This document shows positions 1 to 5,344 of a stretch of 7,502 nt of DNA, piece after piece. The stretch's first letter is position 1. Each line of letters begins with the position of its first letter. The stretch lies in NCBI GenBank assembly GCA_030018555.1, contig JASEHY010000064.1:1-7502 (forward strand), given 5' to 3'. Source of the stretch: Planctomycetota bacterium. Lineage in GTDB: Bacteria; Planctomycetota; MHYJ01; JACQXL01. A program made the translations under genes and the position numbers. Below the pieces are notes generated by a model. That model was not told where the DNA came from. It did no database searches and saw only the letters and a list, made by a program, of their open reading frames with translations.

Positions 1-2
1 CT

Positions 3-20
3 ATTCGTGAAATTCGTGTT
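3..20. repeat. Two tandem 9-mers (ATTCGTGAA, ATTCGTGTT)
   Basis: Two adjacent 9-base units, ATTCGTGAA and ATTCGTGTT, differ at two positions. They resemble, in reverse complement, the CACAGATTT-type 9-mers found after nuoB and after nuoH, which suggests one loose 9-bp repeat family used in both orientations. The array probably extends left of the window. Two units alone would be weak evidence; the related copies elsewhere raise confidence. Confidence 0.45.
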
Positions 21-122
21 ATTTTTCTTGCAATATTATCATTTGTAAAATATTAAGTTTTAGTAGTCGTTATAATTAAGAGAAGCAATTGGTAAAAACC
101 TTGAGCATAGAATAGATTAAGT
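21..122 (+). other. AT-rich leader upstream of nuoA
   Basis: This stretch is AT-rich and holds no open frame I would call a gene. TATAAT at 71-76 matches a -10 consensus, but I see no -35-like hexamer at about 17 bases in front of it (TTGTAA at 43-48 is 22 bases away), so a promoter is only possible. No purine-rich Shine-Dalgarno stretch precedes the nuoA ATG at 123. Confidence 0.3.
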
Positions 123-497
123 ATGCTGTTTGATTTTGCGGCTGTCCTTGCTTTTATCATCATCGCCATCCTTTTTATATTCTTCACTCTGGTATTTTCC
201 TGGATTGTTCGTCCGCATAAGCCCACACCGGAAAAGGCATCCACCTATGAATGCGGTGAGAGACCAGCCGGCACTTCCTGGATTAAGTTCAATATCCACT
301 TCTATGTGATTGCCTTAATCTTCATTATCTTTGAGGTGGAGATTCTCGTGCTTTTCCCCTGGGCAGTAGTCTATAAAAAACTGGGATGGGTGAGTTTTAT
401 TGAGATGCTCATTTTTGTGGGGATACTTCTGGTCGGTCTTGCCTATCTCTGGAAAAAAGGCGACCTGTCTTGGATTAAAACTAACGATAAAATATGA
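123..497 (+). CDS. nuoA: NADH-quinone oxidoreductase subunit A (complex I, ND3-like)
   Basis: NuoA is a small inner-membrane subunit next to NuoH and NuoJ at the root of complex I; its first loop lines the quinone-binding cavity. The 124 residues form three hydrophobic segments (about 4-28, 58-81, 88-110). The ND3 hallmarks are present: the loop motif YECGE at 42-46 with the conserved Cys44, and the acidic second helix FEVEILVLFPW at 70-80 with Glu71 and Glu73. Length is normal for the family. The ATG at 123 is chosen because the first helix begins directly after it; no Shine-Dalgarno is visible. It is the first nuo gene in the window, followed after 53 bases by nuoB. Identification is from family motifs and gene order together. 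Confidence 0.96.
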   Translation: MLFDFAAVLAFIIIAILFIFFTLVFSWIVRPHKPTPEKASTYECGERPAGTSWIKFNIHFYVIALIFIIFEVEILVLFPWAVVYKKLGWVSFIEMLIFVGILLVGLAYLWKKGDLSWIKTNDKI

Positions 498-506
498 GAT
501 ATAAAG

Positions 507-541
507 TATAAACTTCTTAGTTTAGATTTTATAGTTTATAG
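507..541. repeat. AT-rich inverted pair TATAAACT / AGTTTATA
   Basis: In the 53-base nuoA-nuoB spacer, TATAAACT (507-514) is the exact reverse complement of AGTTTATA (533-540). The right arm lies inside TTATAGTTTATAG (529-541), a 13-base string that recurs exactly at 5712-5724, just before nuoL, in the same orientation. The spacer therefore carries a relative of the repeat that brackets the four-helix-bundle gene, here as a close inverted pair with no gene between. A weak hairpin is possible. The spacer offers no Shine-Dalgarno for nuoB. Confidence 0.6.
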
Positions 542-550
542 TTAAAACTT

Positions 551-1036
551 ATGGGATTGATAGAGAATCGGTTTGAGAAGAACATAGTAGTAACGAGTGC
601 GGATTATTTTATCAACTGGGCGCGGGCGAATTCGCTCTGGCCCGTTACCTTCGGTCTTGCCTGCTGTGCCATAGAGATGATGGCAACAGGTGCTTCACGC
701 TACGACATTGCCCGTTTTGGCGCAGAGGTCTTCAGACCTTCTCCTCGCCAGGCAGACCTGATGATTGTCGCAGGCACCGTTACGCACAAGATGGCATCAA
801 GAATGAAACTTATTTATGACCAGATGCCTGAACCAAAGTATGTGATAGCAATGGGCTCCTGTGCCTCAAGTGGAGGACCGTTTGTGAAACACTCATATTC
901 AGTTCTTAAAGGTGCAGATTTAGTAATACCAGTTGATGTCTATGTGCCGGGCTGTCCTCCACGACCCGAAGCACTCCTGGAAGGACTGATGAAACTACAG
1001 AAACTGATAAAGAGAAAGACTATAGCGAAACCATAA
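551..1036 (+). CDS. nuoB: NADH-quinone oxidoreductase subunit B (PSST, carries cluster N2)
   Basis: NuoB holds the terminal [4Fe-4S] cluster N2, which passes electrons to quinone at the NuoB/NuoD interface. The 161 residues contain the four family ligands: the tandem pair Cys38-Cys39 in FGLACCAIEMM, Cys104 in MGSCASSGG and Cys135 in YVPGCPPRPEAL. The arginine-rich stretch SRYDIARFGAEVFRPSPRQAD (split by position as 49-56 and 57-69) matches the conserved loop around N2 and quinone. There is no membrane segment, as expected for a peripheral-arm subunit. Length is typical of the short bacterial form, with a brief basic tail (KRKTIAKP). NiFe-hydrogenase small subunits and HycG/EchC are related, but the neighbouring nuoA/C/D/H genes settle the assignment. 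Start at 551 puts the conserved N-terminal segment in full; no Shine-Dalgarno is visible. Confidence 0.97.
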   Translation: MGLIENRFEKNIVVTSADYFINWARANSLWPVTFGLACCAIEMMATGASRYDIARFGAEVFRPSPRQADLMIVAGTVTHKMASRMKLIYDQMPEPKYVIAMGSCASSGGPFVKHSYSVLKGADLVIPVDVYVPGCPPRPEALLEGLMKLQKLIKRKTIAKP

Positions 1037-1064
1037 CCACAGATTTCACAGATTACGTAGATTA
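1037..1064. repeat. Three tandem 9-mers of the CACAGATTT type
   Basis: Immediately after the nuoB stop codon come CACAGATTT (1038-1046), CACAGATTA (1047-1055) and CGTAGATTA (1056-1064). The opening ten bases CCACAGATTT (1037-1046) recur exactly in the nuoH-nuoI spacer at 4064-4073. The array ends where the 8-bp direct repeat of the adjacent insertion element begins. Confidence 0.65.
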
Positions 1065-1072
1065 AGATATGA

Positions 1073-1227
1073 GGGTCTTCCGGTATTTTAGTGGGTAACA
1101 ACCTATAGTGAGGATAACACACCCCTAAATCCCCTCTTTTTAGAGGGGACTTCTTCTGGAAACTCCCCTCTATCAAGAGGGGGTAGGGGGTGTGTAACTC
1201 CTTACCCACACTTTTCCGTGAAGAACC
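1073..1227. mobile_element. 155-bp non-autonomous element (MITE) with 26-bp imperfect TIRs and 8-bp target duplication
   Basis: The ends at 1073-1098 and 1202-1227 are imperfect inverted repeats: aligned without gaps they match at 17 of 26 positions, with an outer block GGKTCTTC and an exact inner block GTGGGTAA (1091-1098, complement 1202-1209). Directly outside lie identical 8-mers AGATATGA (1065-1072 and 1228-1235), the expected footprint of a transposition event. The element encodes no transposase, so it would depend on one acting in trans. GG-starting ends and 8-bp duplications are features of the ISL3 family; that assignment is an inference. The interior holds a separate GC-rich palindrome (1117-1195). 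The right direct repeat contains the nuoC ATG, so the insertion landed on the nuoC start and left the gene intact. Confidence 0.82.
1117..1195. repeat. 79-bp imperfect palindrome with two identical stems
   Basis: Outer arms ACACACCCC (1117-1125) and GGGGTGTGT (1187-1195) pair exactly. Inside are two hairpins with the same 7-bp stem: CCCCTCT-TTTT-AGAGGGG (1131-1148) and CCCCTCT-ATCA-AGAGGGG (1165-1182), separated by 16 bases. The whole can fold as a three-way junction, or the outer CCCCTCT and AGAGGGG copies can pair instead as one long stem. It lies inside the 155-bp element and may be a second, nested insertion. Neither stem is followed by a T-run on the plus strand, so it is not a typical intrinsic terminator. 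Confidence 0.75.
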
Positions 1228-1231
1228 AGAT

Positions 1232-1696
1232 ATGAATATACAGGAAATAGCGGATAAGTTAAAAGCAAGGTTTGGCGAGAGCGTCAACTTTCAGGACAAT
1301 CCTTTGGCGCCATTTGTCAGGGTTAAAGTGGATACCATCGTTCAAGTGGCACAATTCCTTAAGGAAACACCCGACTTGTATTTTGATTCCCTGATGTCTT
1401 TAACCTGTGTTGATTATCCGGCTAACTTCACGATTGTTTATCATCTGTTTTCAATGAGGCATTTGTATAAGGTAATATTGAAAGTAGAAGTACCGAAAGA
1501 TAATGCTATGGTTTCTACTGTAGAGAATATCTGGCGGGCGGCGAATTGGTTTGAGCGAGAGATCTATGACTTATTTGGTGTCAAGTTTGAAGGACATCCA
1601 AATCTCATCCGAATTCTTCTGCCAGATGATTGGGAAGGACATCCATTGAGAAAGGATTATCAATACCCGGCGACTTATCACGGCGTGCCGTTGTAA
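1232..1696 (+). CDS. nuoC: NADH-quinone oxidoreductase subunit C (30-kDa subunit)
   Basis: NuoC is a structural subunit of the peripheral arm that packs against NuoD and NuoB. The 154-residue protein carries the family signature near its C terminus at about 106-143: WFEREIYDLFGVKFEGHP followed by NLIRILLPDDWEGHPLRKDY. There are no cofactor cysteines and no membrane segments, as is normal. The frame is also open upstream to a GTG at 1190, but those 14 extra codons lie in the inserted element and its palindrome, so I take the ATG at 1232, which lies in the duplicated AGATATGA target and would have been the start before insertion. No clear Shine-Dalgarno is present. It is not fused to NuoD, unlike NuoCD of E. 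coli. Confidence 0.95.
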   Translation: MNIQEIADKLKARFGESVNFQDNPLAPFVRVKVDTIVQVAQFLKETPDLYFDSLMSLTCVDYPANFTIVYHLFSMRHLYKVILKVEVPKDNAMVSTVENIWRAANWFEREIYDLFGVKFEGHPNLIRILLPDDWEGHPLRKDYQYPATYHGVPL

Positions 1697-1698
1697 AA

Positions 1699-1749
1699 GT
1701 CGCATAAATGCGACCGCTACAAAATATGTAGCGGTTTGATTTATCAAAC
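1699..1749. repeat. Three abutting palindromes filling the nuoC-nuoD spacer
   Basis: The 53-base spacer is almost wholly palindromic. GTCGCAT-AA-ATGCGAC occupies 1699-1714, CCGCTACA-AAATA-TGTAGCGG occupies 1714-1734, and GTTTGAT-TT-ATCAAAC occupies 1734-1749, each sharing its end base with the next. The first and third have the same build (7-bp arms, 2-base loop). The last one ends directly against the nuoD ATG at 1750. This looks like a REP-type composite repeat. It leaves no room for a ribosome-binding site, and as RNA it could form consecutive hairpins that affect stability or nuoD initiation. Confidence 0.8.
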
Positions 1750-2922
1750 ATGAATCAAAATCAGGATTATACCACTATAGTAAAAAAGGCATCTTCTCGG
1801 ATAGAAGAGATTATCATCGGCGAAGAGATGCTTATTAATATGGGTCCCCAGCATCCTTCTACCCACGGTGTGCTTAATAAGGTTCTCAAGACCGATGGTG
1901 AGATTGTTGATGAGGTTTTCCCTCAGATTGGATATCTTCATCGCGGACTGGAGAAGATAGCCGAAAAACTGAATTATCACCAGTTTATGCCTTACACCGA
2001 CCGAATAGATTATCTGGGAGCGATGAACTGTAATCTTGCCTATGCAATGACAGTGGAGAAACTTGCCAATATAGAAGTTCCCAAACGAGCCGAATATATC
2101 AGGGTGCTTATGGCGGAACTGAACCGAATCGCCAGTCATCTTCTGTTCTTCGGAACGATGGGTATGGAGACCGGTGCGTTTACGCCATTACTTTATGGAT
2201 TCAGAGAAAGAGAGCAGATACTTGATTTATTTGAGATGACCTGCGGTCAGCGCCTTACCTATAATTATATCCGTATCGGCGGATGCTCTGATGATTTACC
2301 CAACGGCTTTATTGAAAAGGCAAGGGAGTTCTGTAATGTAATGGAAAAGAAAATAAAGGAGTATCATCAACTTCTCAGTTATAACCAGATATTTATAAAT
2401 CGGATGGCGAAGATTGGTGTTTTACCACCTGACCTCGCTATTGCCTTCGGCGTTACAGGACCTAATCTTCGGGCATCCGGTGTTAACTGGGATTTGAGAA
2501 AGAACGAACCATACTCAGTTTATCCGGAAATGGATTTTGCTATACCTGTAGGCACAGGAAAGGTTGGAACAATAGGCGATAGTTGGGATAGGTATTTCGT
2601 AAGGATGCAGGAAATAGAGCAGAGCGTTCGGATAATCCGTCAGGTTCTGGATAAAATACCAGCGGGTGAAATCCGTGCCAAAGTAGGACGGGTGTTCAAA
2701 CCACCAGCGGGGGAGGTCTATGTTCGTGCGGAAAACCCACGGGGAGAATTGGGCTTTTATATAGTCAGTGACGGCTCTCAGAATCCCTATCGGCTCAAAA
2801 TACGAGCACCGTCCTTTAGTAACCTCAGCGTTGTCCCGGAAATCAGCAGAGGCACAATGATTGCTGATTTCGTTATTCTACTCGGTAGTTTTGATATTGT
2901 TTTACCTGAGATAGATAGATGA
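1750..2922 (+). CDS. nuoD: NADH-quinone oxidoreductase subunit D (49-kDa subunit)
   Basis: NuoD forms the quinone headgroup site together with NuoB. The 390 residues hold the N-terminal loop MGPQHPSTHG (31-40, with His35 and His39) and the MPYTDRIDY block (80-88) ending in Tyr88, which by family alignment is the quinone-contacting tyrosine. They also hold the RIASHLLFFGTMGMETGA helix (126-143) and the C-terminal ADFVILLGSFDIV...EIDR (372-390). The CxxC pairs that bind nickel in the related group 4 NiFe-hydrogenase large subunits are absent, so this is a quinone reductase subunit and not a hydrogenase. The last residues read LPEIDR where GEIDR or GEVDR is usual. The ATG at 1750 abuts a palindrome and has no Shine-Dalgarno; Met27 is a less likely alternative start. 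Confidence 0.96.
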   Translation: MNQNQDYTTIVKKASSRIEEIIIGEEMLINMGPQHPSTHGVLNKVLKTDGEIVDEVFPQIGYLHRGLEKIAEKLNYHQFMPYTDRIDYLGAMNCNLAYAMTVEKLANIEVPKRAEYIRVLMAELNRIASHLLFFGTMGMETGAFTPLLYGFREREQILDLFEMTCGQRLTYNYIRIGGCSDDLPNGFIEKAREFCNVMEKKIKEYHQLLSYNQIFINRMAKIGVLPPDLAIAFGVTGPNLRASGVNWDLRKNEPYSVYPEMDFAIPVGTGKVGTIGDSWDRYFVRMQEIEQSVRIIRQVLDKIPAGEIRAKVGRVFKPPAGEVYVRAENPRGELGFYIVSDGSQNPYRLKIRAPSFSNLSVVPEISRGTMIADFVILLGSFDIVLPEIDR

Positions 2923-2927
2923 TGATA

Positions 2928-2955
2928 GTAGTCAGTAGACAGTAGACAGTGGTCA
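2928..2955. repeat. Four tandem 7-mers of GTAGACA type
   Basis: The nuoD-nuoH spacer (2923-2964) contains four consecutive 7-base units: GTAGTCA (2928), GTAGACA (2935), GTAGACA (2942) and GTGGTCA (2949). The two middle units are identical and the outer ones differ at one and two positions. The period is 7, unlike the 9-base and 14-base units in other spacers, so this is a separate family. It starts six bases after the nuoD stop and ends nine bases before the nuoH ATG. Confidence 0.75.
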
Positions 2956-2964
2956 GAGAATTCT

Positions 2965-4062
2965 ATGTTGAAAGAATATATTGAGGCAATAAAAACATTC
3001 TCGGAACAGAACATACCATTTACCATAAAAGGTGCACCTGTTGAATTATGGTATATTGTCTGGATTTTTATATTCGGTGGCGTCGTGTTAGGTGGAGCGA
3101 TGTTATTTGCAGGGCTGGCAAGTTTTGCCGAACGTCGTTTTGCCGGCTTTTTCCAATGCCGGCTCGGTCCAAACCGGGTCGGTCCAGAAGGGTTTTTCCA
3201 ATTCATCGCTGATGGTATCAAATTAGTATTGAAGGAAGACCTCATTCCCGCCGCCGCAGATAAGATGCTCTTTCGTGCCGCCCCTTATGTGGTTTTTATC
3301 GGAACACTCGGCGTATTTGCCGCCCTACCTTTCAGTAAATCATTAGGTATTACCAATCTTAATCTTGGACTCCTTTATATTTTTGCCATCTCAAGTTTAG
3401 TCATCGTAGGGATTATTATGGCGGGGTGGGGGAGTGGTAACAAATGGTCGCTTCTCGGTGGTATGCGCTCTGCGGCTCAGATTATCAGTTATGAAATACC
3501 TATCGGCGTTGTTTTCCTGACAATGATTATGATTACAAGCACGATGAATATGCAGGAGATTGTTAATCAGCAGGGTGGCGGTCTGGTGAACTGGTTAGTA
3601 TTTCGCTATCCACCTTTTACGCTATTTGCGTTTCTTATCTATTTTATAGCGGCGATGGCTGAGGTCAATCGCACACCATTTGACCTTCCGGAAGCAGAAT
3701 CAGAATTAGTCGGCGGTTTTCATACCGAATACAGCGGGATGCGATTTGCCTTCTTCTTTATGGCTGAATATGCCAATATGTTTGTCGTCTCTGCTATTGC
3801 AACTGTCCTATTTCTCGGCGGATGGCAATCACCTCTACCATTCTTTATCTTAAATATATTCGGTGATTATTCTATTCTCGCTATTATAGAGGGCTTTGGA
3901 TGGTTCATTACCAAGGTTCTCTTTCTGGTATTCTTAATGATGTGGTTACGATGGACACTACCGCGCTACCGGGTTGACCAGTTGATGGCAGTATGCTGGA
4001 AGGTCCTTTTACCGCTCTCATTTGCTAATTTATTACTGATTGGAATCTGGATGATACTATAA
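2965..4062 (+). CDS. nuoH: NADH-quinone oxidoreductase subunit H (ND1-like)
   Basis: NuoH is the membrane subunit that forms the quinone tunnel and the link between the redox arm and the proton pumps. The 365 residues contain about eight hydrophobic segments. Both ND1 signatures are present: ERRFAGFFQCRLGPNRVGP (56-74), leading to the acidic/basic loop ADGIKLVLKED, and PFDLPEAESELVGGFHTEYS (238-257). The latter carries the acidic residues of the E-channel. KWSLLGGMRSAAQIISYE (160-177) is the third conserved block. Length is slightly above many bacterial NuoH proteins but normal. The start at 2965 places an amphipathic lead before the first helix at about 28-50. Only a weak AGAG lies upstream. 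EchB and HycD share this fold; gene order favours NuoH. Confidence 0.96.
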   Translation: MLKEYIEAIKTFSEQNIPFTIKGAPVELWYIVWIFIFGGVVLGGAMLFAGLASFAERRFAGFFQCRLGPNRVGPEGFFQFIADGIKLVLKEDLIPAAADKMLFRAAPYVVFIGTLGVFAALPFSKSLGITNLNLGLLYIFAISSLVIVGIIMAGWGSGNKWSLLGGMRSAAQIISYEIPIGVVFLTMIMITSTMNMQEIVNQQGGGLVNWLVFRYPPFTLFAFLIYFIAAMAEVNRTPFDLPEAESELVGGFHTEYSGMRFAFFFMAEYANMFVVSAIATVLFLGGWQSPLPFFILNIFGDYSILAIIEGFGWFITKVLFLVFLMMWLRWTLPRYRVDQLMAVCWKVLLPLSFANLLLIGIWMIL

Positions 4063-4063
4063 G

Positions 4064-4073
4064 CCACAGATTT
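4064..4073. repeat. Single CCACAGATTT unit in nuoH-nuoI spacer
   Basis: The 13-base spacer between nuoH and nuoI contains CCACAGATTT, identical to the first ten bases after nuoB (1037-1046) and in the same orientation. It occupies most of the spacer and ends two bases before the nuoI ATG. A 10-base match can be chance, but its location in an otherwise minimal spacer suggests a remnant of the 9-mer repeat family. Confidence 0.45.
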
Positions 4074-4075
4074 AT

Positions 4076-4525
4076 ATGGTCAGATATTTTAGTGCGATTG
4101 TTATCGGGCTTCTGTCCGTTCTGAAGGGGATGGCGGTTACTGTTAAGTATTTCTTCTCCAAGAAAGTAACGATGGAATATCCTGACCAACGTTGGAAGAT
4201 GCCTGACCGTTTTAGAGGCAAGGTTGGATGTGACACCAATAAATGTATCTCCTGTCTCTATTGTGTCAATATCTGTCCCGTGAGTTGTATTACTCTGGAG
4301 AATGTTAAGGCAGAGATTCCCGCAGTGGTTACTAATCTTGAAGGCAAAGAAATGAAGCGTCTGAAGAATATTACTAAATTTGAGGTGGATATTTCCAGAT
4401 GTATCTTCTGTGGCTTATGCACTGAAGGGTGTCCGACCGGGGCAATATATATGAGCCACGATTACGAAATCTCCTGCTATACTCGTAAGGATATGGTTTA
4501 TCAGTGGGTAAAAACTAAATTATGA
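4076..4525 (+). CDS. nuoI: NADH-quinone oxidoreductase subunit I (TYKY, two [4Fe-4S] clusters)
   Basis: NuoI is an 8Fe ferredoxin-like subunit carrying clusters N6a and N6b, which hand electrons to N2 in NuoB. The 149 residues begin with a membrane-surface helix (about 4-33) ending in the family motif TMEYPDQRW. Two cluster motifs follow: CISCLYCVNICP (Cys57, 60, 63, 67) and CIFCGLCTEGCP (Cys109, 112, 115, 119). Each is a CxxCxxCxxxCP set. Cys52 and Cys134 are extra and Cys71 is common in the family. In a complex without NuoEFG this would be among the first clusters to receive electrons from a donor such as ferredoxin, which is an inference. The stop overlaps the nuoJ start as ATGA. No Shine-Dalgarno is visible before 4076. 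Confidence 0.96.
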   Translation: MVRYFSAIVIGLLSVLKGMAVTVKYFFSKKVTMEYPDQRWKMPDRFRGKVGCDTNKCISCLYCVNICPVSCITLENVKAEIPAVVTNLEGKEMKRLKNITKFEVDISRCIFCGLCTEGCPTGAIYMSHDYEISCYTRKDMVYQWVKTKL

Positions 4526-5019
4526 GCGAGATTATTTATAATACTATATTTTACATATTCGTAGCATTGGTCATTGGCTCGGCAGTGATCGTGGCGTTTT
4601 CCCGCAATATCGTCCATTCTGCCTTTGCACTACTTGTTACTTTCTTTGGAGTGGCTGGGATATATGTATTCTTGGGCGCGGACTTTCTTGCCATCGCACA
4701 GGTAGTAATCTATGTCGGCGGTATTCTCGTCCTGATTCTCTTTGCGGTGATGCTGACGAGCAAGATAACGGATGTAAAACTCTCCAATCCCCAGACATCA
4801 CCTTATATTGCTGGACCTTTAGTATTCCTTATCTTTGTTGGTCTGGTCTGGCTGATTATGACGACACCCTGGCAGGTAAAGGGTACTCTGGATATTGGTG
4901 GAATCAGTGCTATTGGTGAAGCCCTACTGGGTAGATATTTATTGGCGTTTGAAGTATCCGCGGTGTTACTGCTGGGCGCATTGCTGGGAGCAACGTATTT
5001 AGCAAGGAAATCTCAATGA
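4522..5019 (+). CDS. nuoJ: NADH-quinone oxidoreductase subunit J (ND6-like)
   Basis: NuoJ is a membrane subunit between NuoH/NuoA and NuoK that couples the quinone site to the pumps. The 165 residues form five hydrophobic segments (about 5-26, 30-51, 57-79, 95-114, 138-160). The third contains AIAQVVIYVGGILVLILFAVML, given here as residues 58-79, with the conserved Tyr64-Val-Gly-Gly that forms the pi-bulge of the ND6 family. Glu144 lies in the last helix. The gene begins inside the nuoI stop (ATGA) and ends inside the nuoK start (ATGA), so translation is probably coupled on both sides. There are no repeats at these two junctions, the only ones in the window without spacer sequence. Confidence 0.95.
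   Translation: MSEIIYNTIFYIFVALVIGSAVIVAFSRNIVHSAFALLVTFFGVAGIYVFLGADFLAIAQVVIYVGGILVLILFAVMLTSKITDVKLSNPQTSPYIAGPLVFLIFVGLVWLIMTTPWQVKGTLDIGGISAIGEALLGRYLLAFEVSAVLLLGALLGATYLARKSQ
5004..5008 (+). promoter_or_regulatory. Shine-Dalgarno-like AAGGA before nuoK
   Basis: AAGGA lies seven bases before the nuoK ATG, inside the end of nuoJ. It is the only convincing Shine-Dalgarno-like site at any of the gene starts in this window, and it is also at a junction free of repeats. Confidence 0.5.
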
Positions 5020-5321
5020 TAACATTACAACACTTTCTACTATTAAGTGCGATACTCTTTTGCTTAGGGCTTTATATTGTTCTTACTCGTAAGAGTGCGG
5101 TGGCGATATTAATGGGTATAGAACTGATACTTAATGCGGCGAGTATTTCTTTTATTGCTTTCGGACGCTTTGTGGTTGGTTCTGTTGATGCACAGGTATT
5201 TGTCATCTTTATTATTATTGTAGCGGTTTGTGAGGCGGCAGTTGCTCTGGCGATTATACTTAATATCTATCAGAATTTCAGGACTGTTGATGTGGATGAA
5301 ACAAGGGAATTGAAATATTAA
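5016..5321 (+). CDS. nuoK: NADH-quinone oxidoreductase subunit K (ND4L-like)
   Basis: NuoK is a three-helix membrane subunit (hydrophobic segments about 4-23, 28-49, 60-86) that carries part of the central proton path. The two membrane glutamates diagnostic of the family are present: Glu36 in MGIELILNAA and Glu73 in VAVCEAAVALAIIL, matching the positions used in E. coli NuoK within one residue. Length (101) is standard. The ATG overlaps the nuoJ stop as ATGA and is preceded by AAGGA at good distance. In the usual order nuoL follows directly; here a 405-base stretch with a foreign gene separates them. Confidence 0.96.
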   Translation: MITLQHFLLLSAILFCLGLYIVLTRKSAVAILMGIELILNAASISFIAFGRFVVGSVDAQVFVIFIIIVAVCEAAVALAIILNIYQNFRTVDVDETRELKY

Positions 5322-5322
5322 G

Positions 5323-5339
5323 TATAATCTATGAACTAT
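5323..5339 (-). repeat. Left copy of 17-bp inverted repeat flanking the four-helix-bundle gene
   Basis: TATAATCTATGAACTAT begins one base after the nuoK stop codon and is the exact reverse complement of 5700-5716. It contains one reverse-complement unit of the 14-mer ATAGTTCATAGATT (5326-5339). The match stops at both ends of the 17 bases. It lies just ahead of the ATG at 5345 and replaces any ribosome-binding site. Confidence 0.8.
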
Positions 5340-5344
5340 AATGT

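Noticed and set aside
1131..1182. Intrinsic transcription terminator between nuoB and nuoC
   Set aside because: The GC-rich stems are followed by ACTTCTTC and GTAGGGGG, not by a T-run, and the downstream genes need the same transcript.
1190..1231. Longer nuoC with a GTG start at 1190
   Set aside because: The 14 extra codons lie in the inserted element and overlap its palindrome. The ATG at 1232 sits in the duplicated target sequence and gives a normal NuoC N terminus.
940..1287. Minus-strand open frame across the nuoB end and nuoB-nuoC spacer
   Set aside because: It is antisense to nuoB and the inserted palindrome, with no recognisable domain; the frame is an accident of the repeat sequence.
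1744..2139. Minus-strand open frame opposite the start of nuoD
   Set aside because: The plus strand encodes clear NuoD motifs over the same bases and the antisense product shows no family features.
1750..2922. NuoD as the large subunit of a group 4 NiFe hydrogenase
   Set aside because: The N- and C-terminal CxxC nickel ligands are missing, while the quinone-site residues His35/His39 and Tyr88 are present.
2928..2955. CRISPR-like array
   Set aside because: The units are contiguous 7-mers with no spacers between them.
2787..3245. Minus-strand open frame opposite nuoD/nuoH
   Set aside because: It overlaps strongly conserved NuoD and NuoH coding sequence and spans the heptamer array; no domain is visible.
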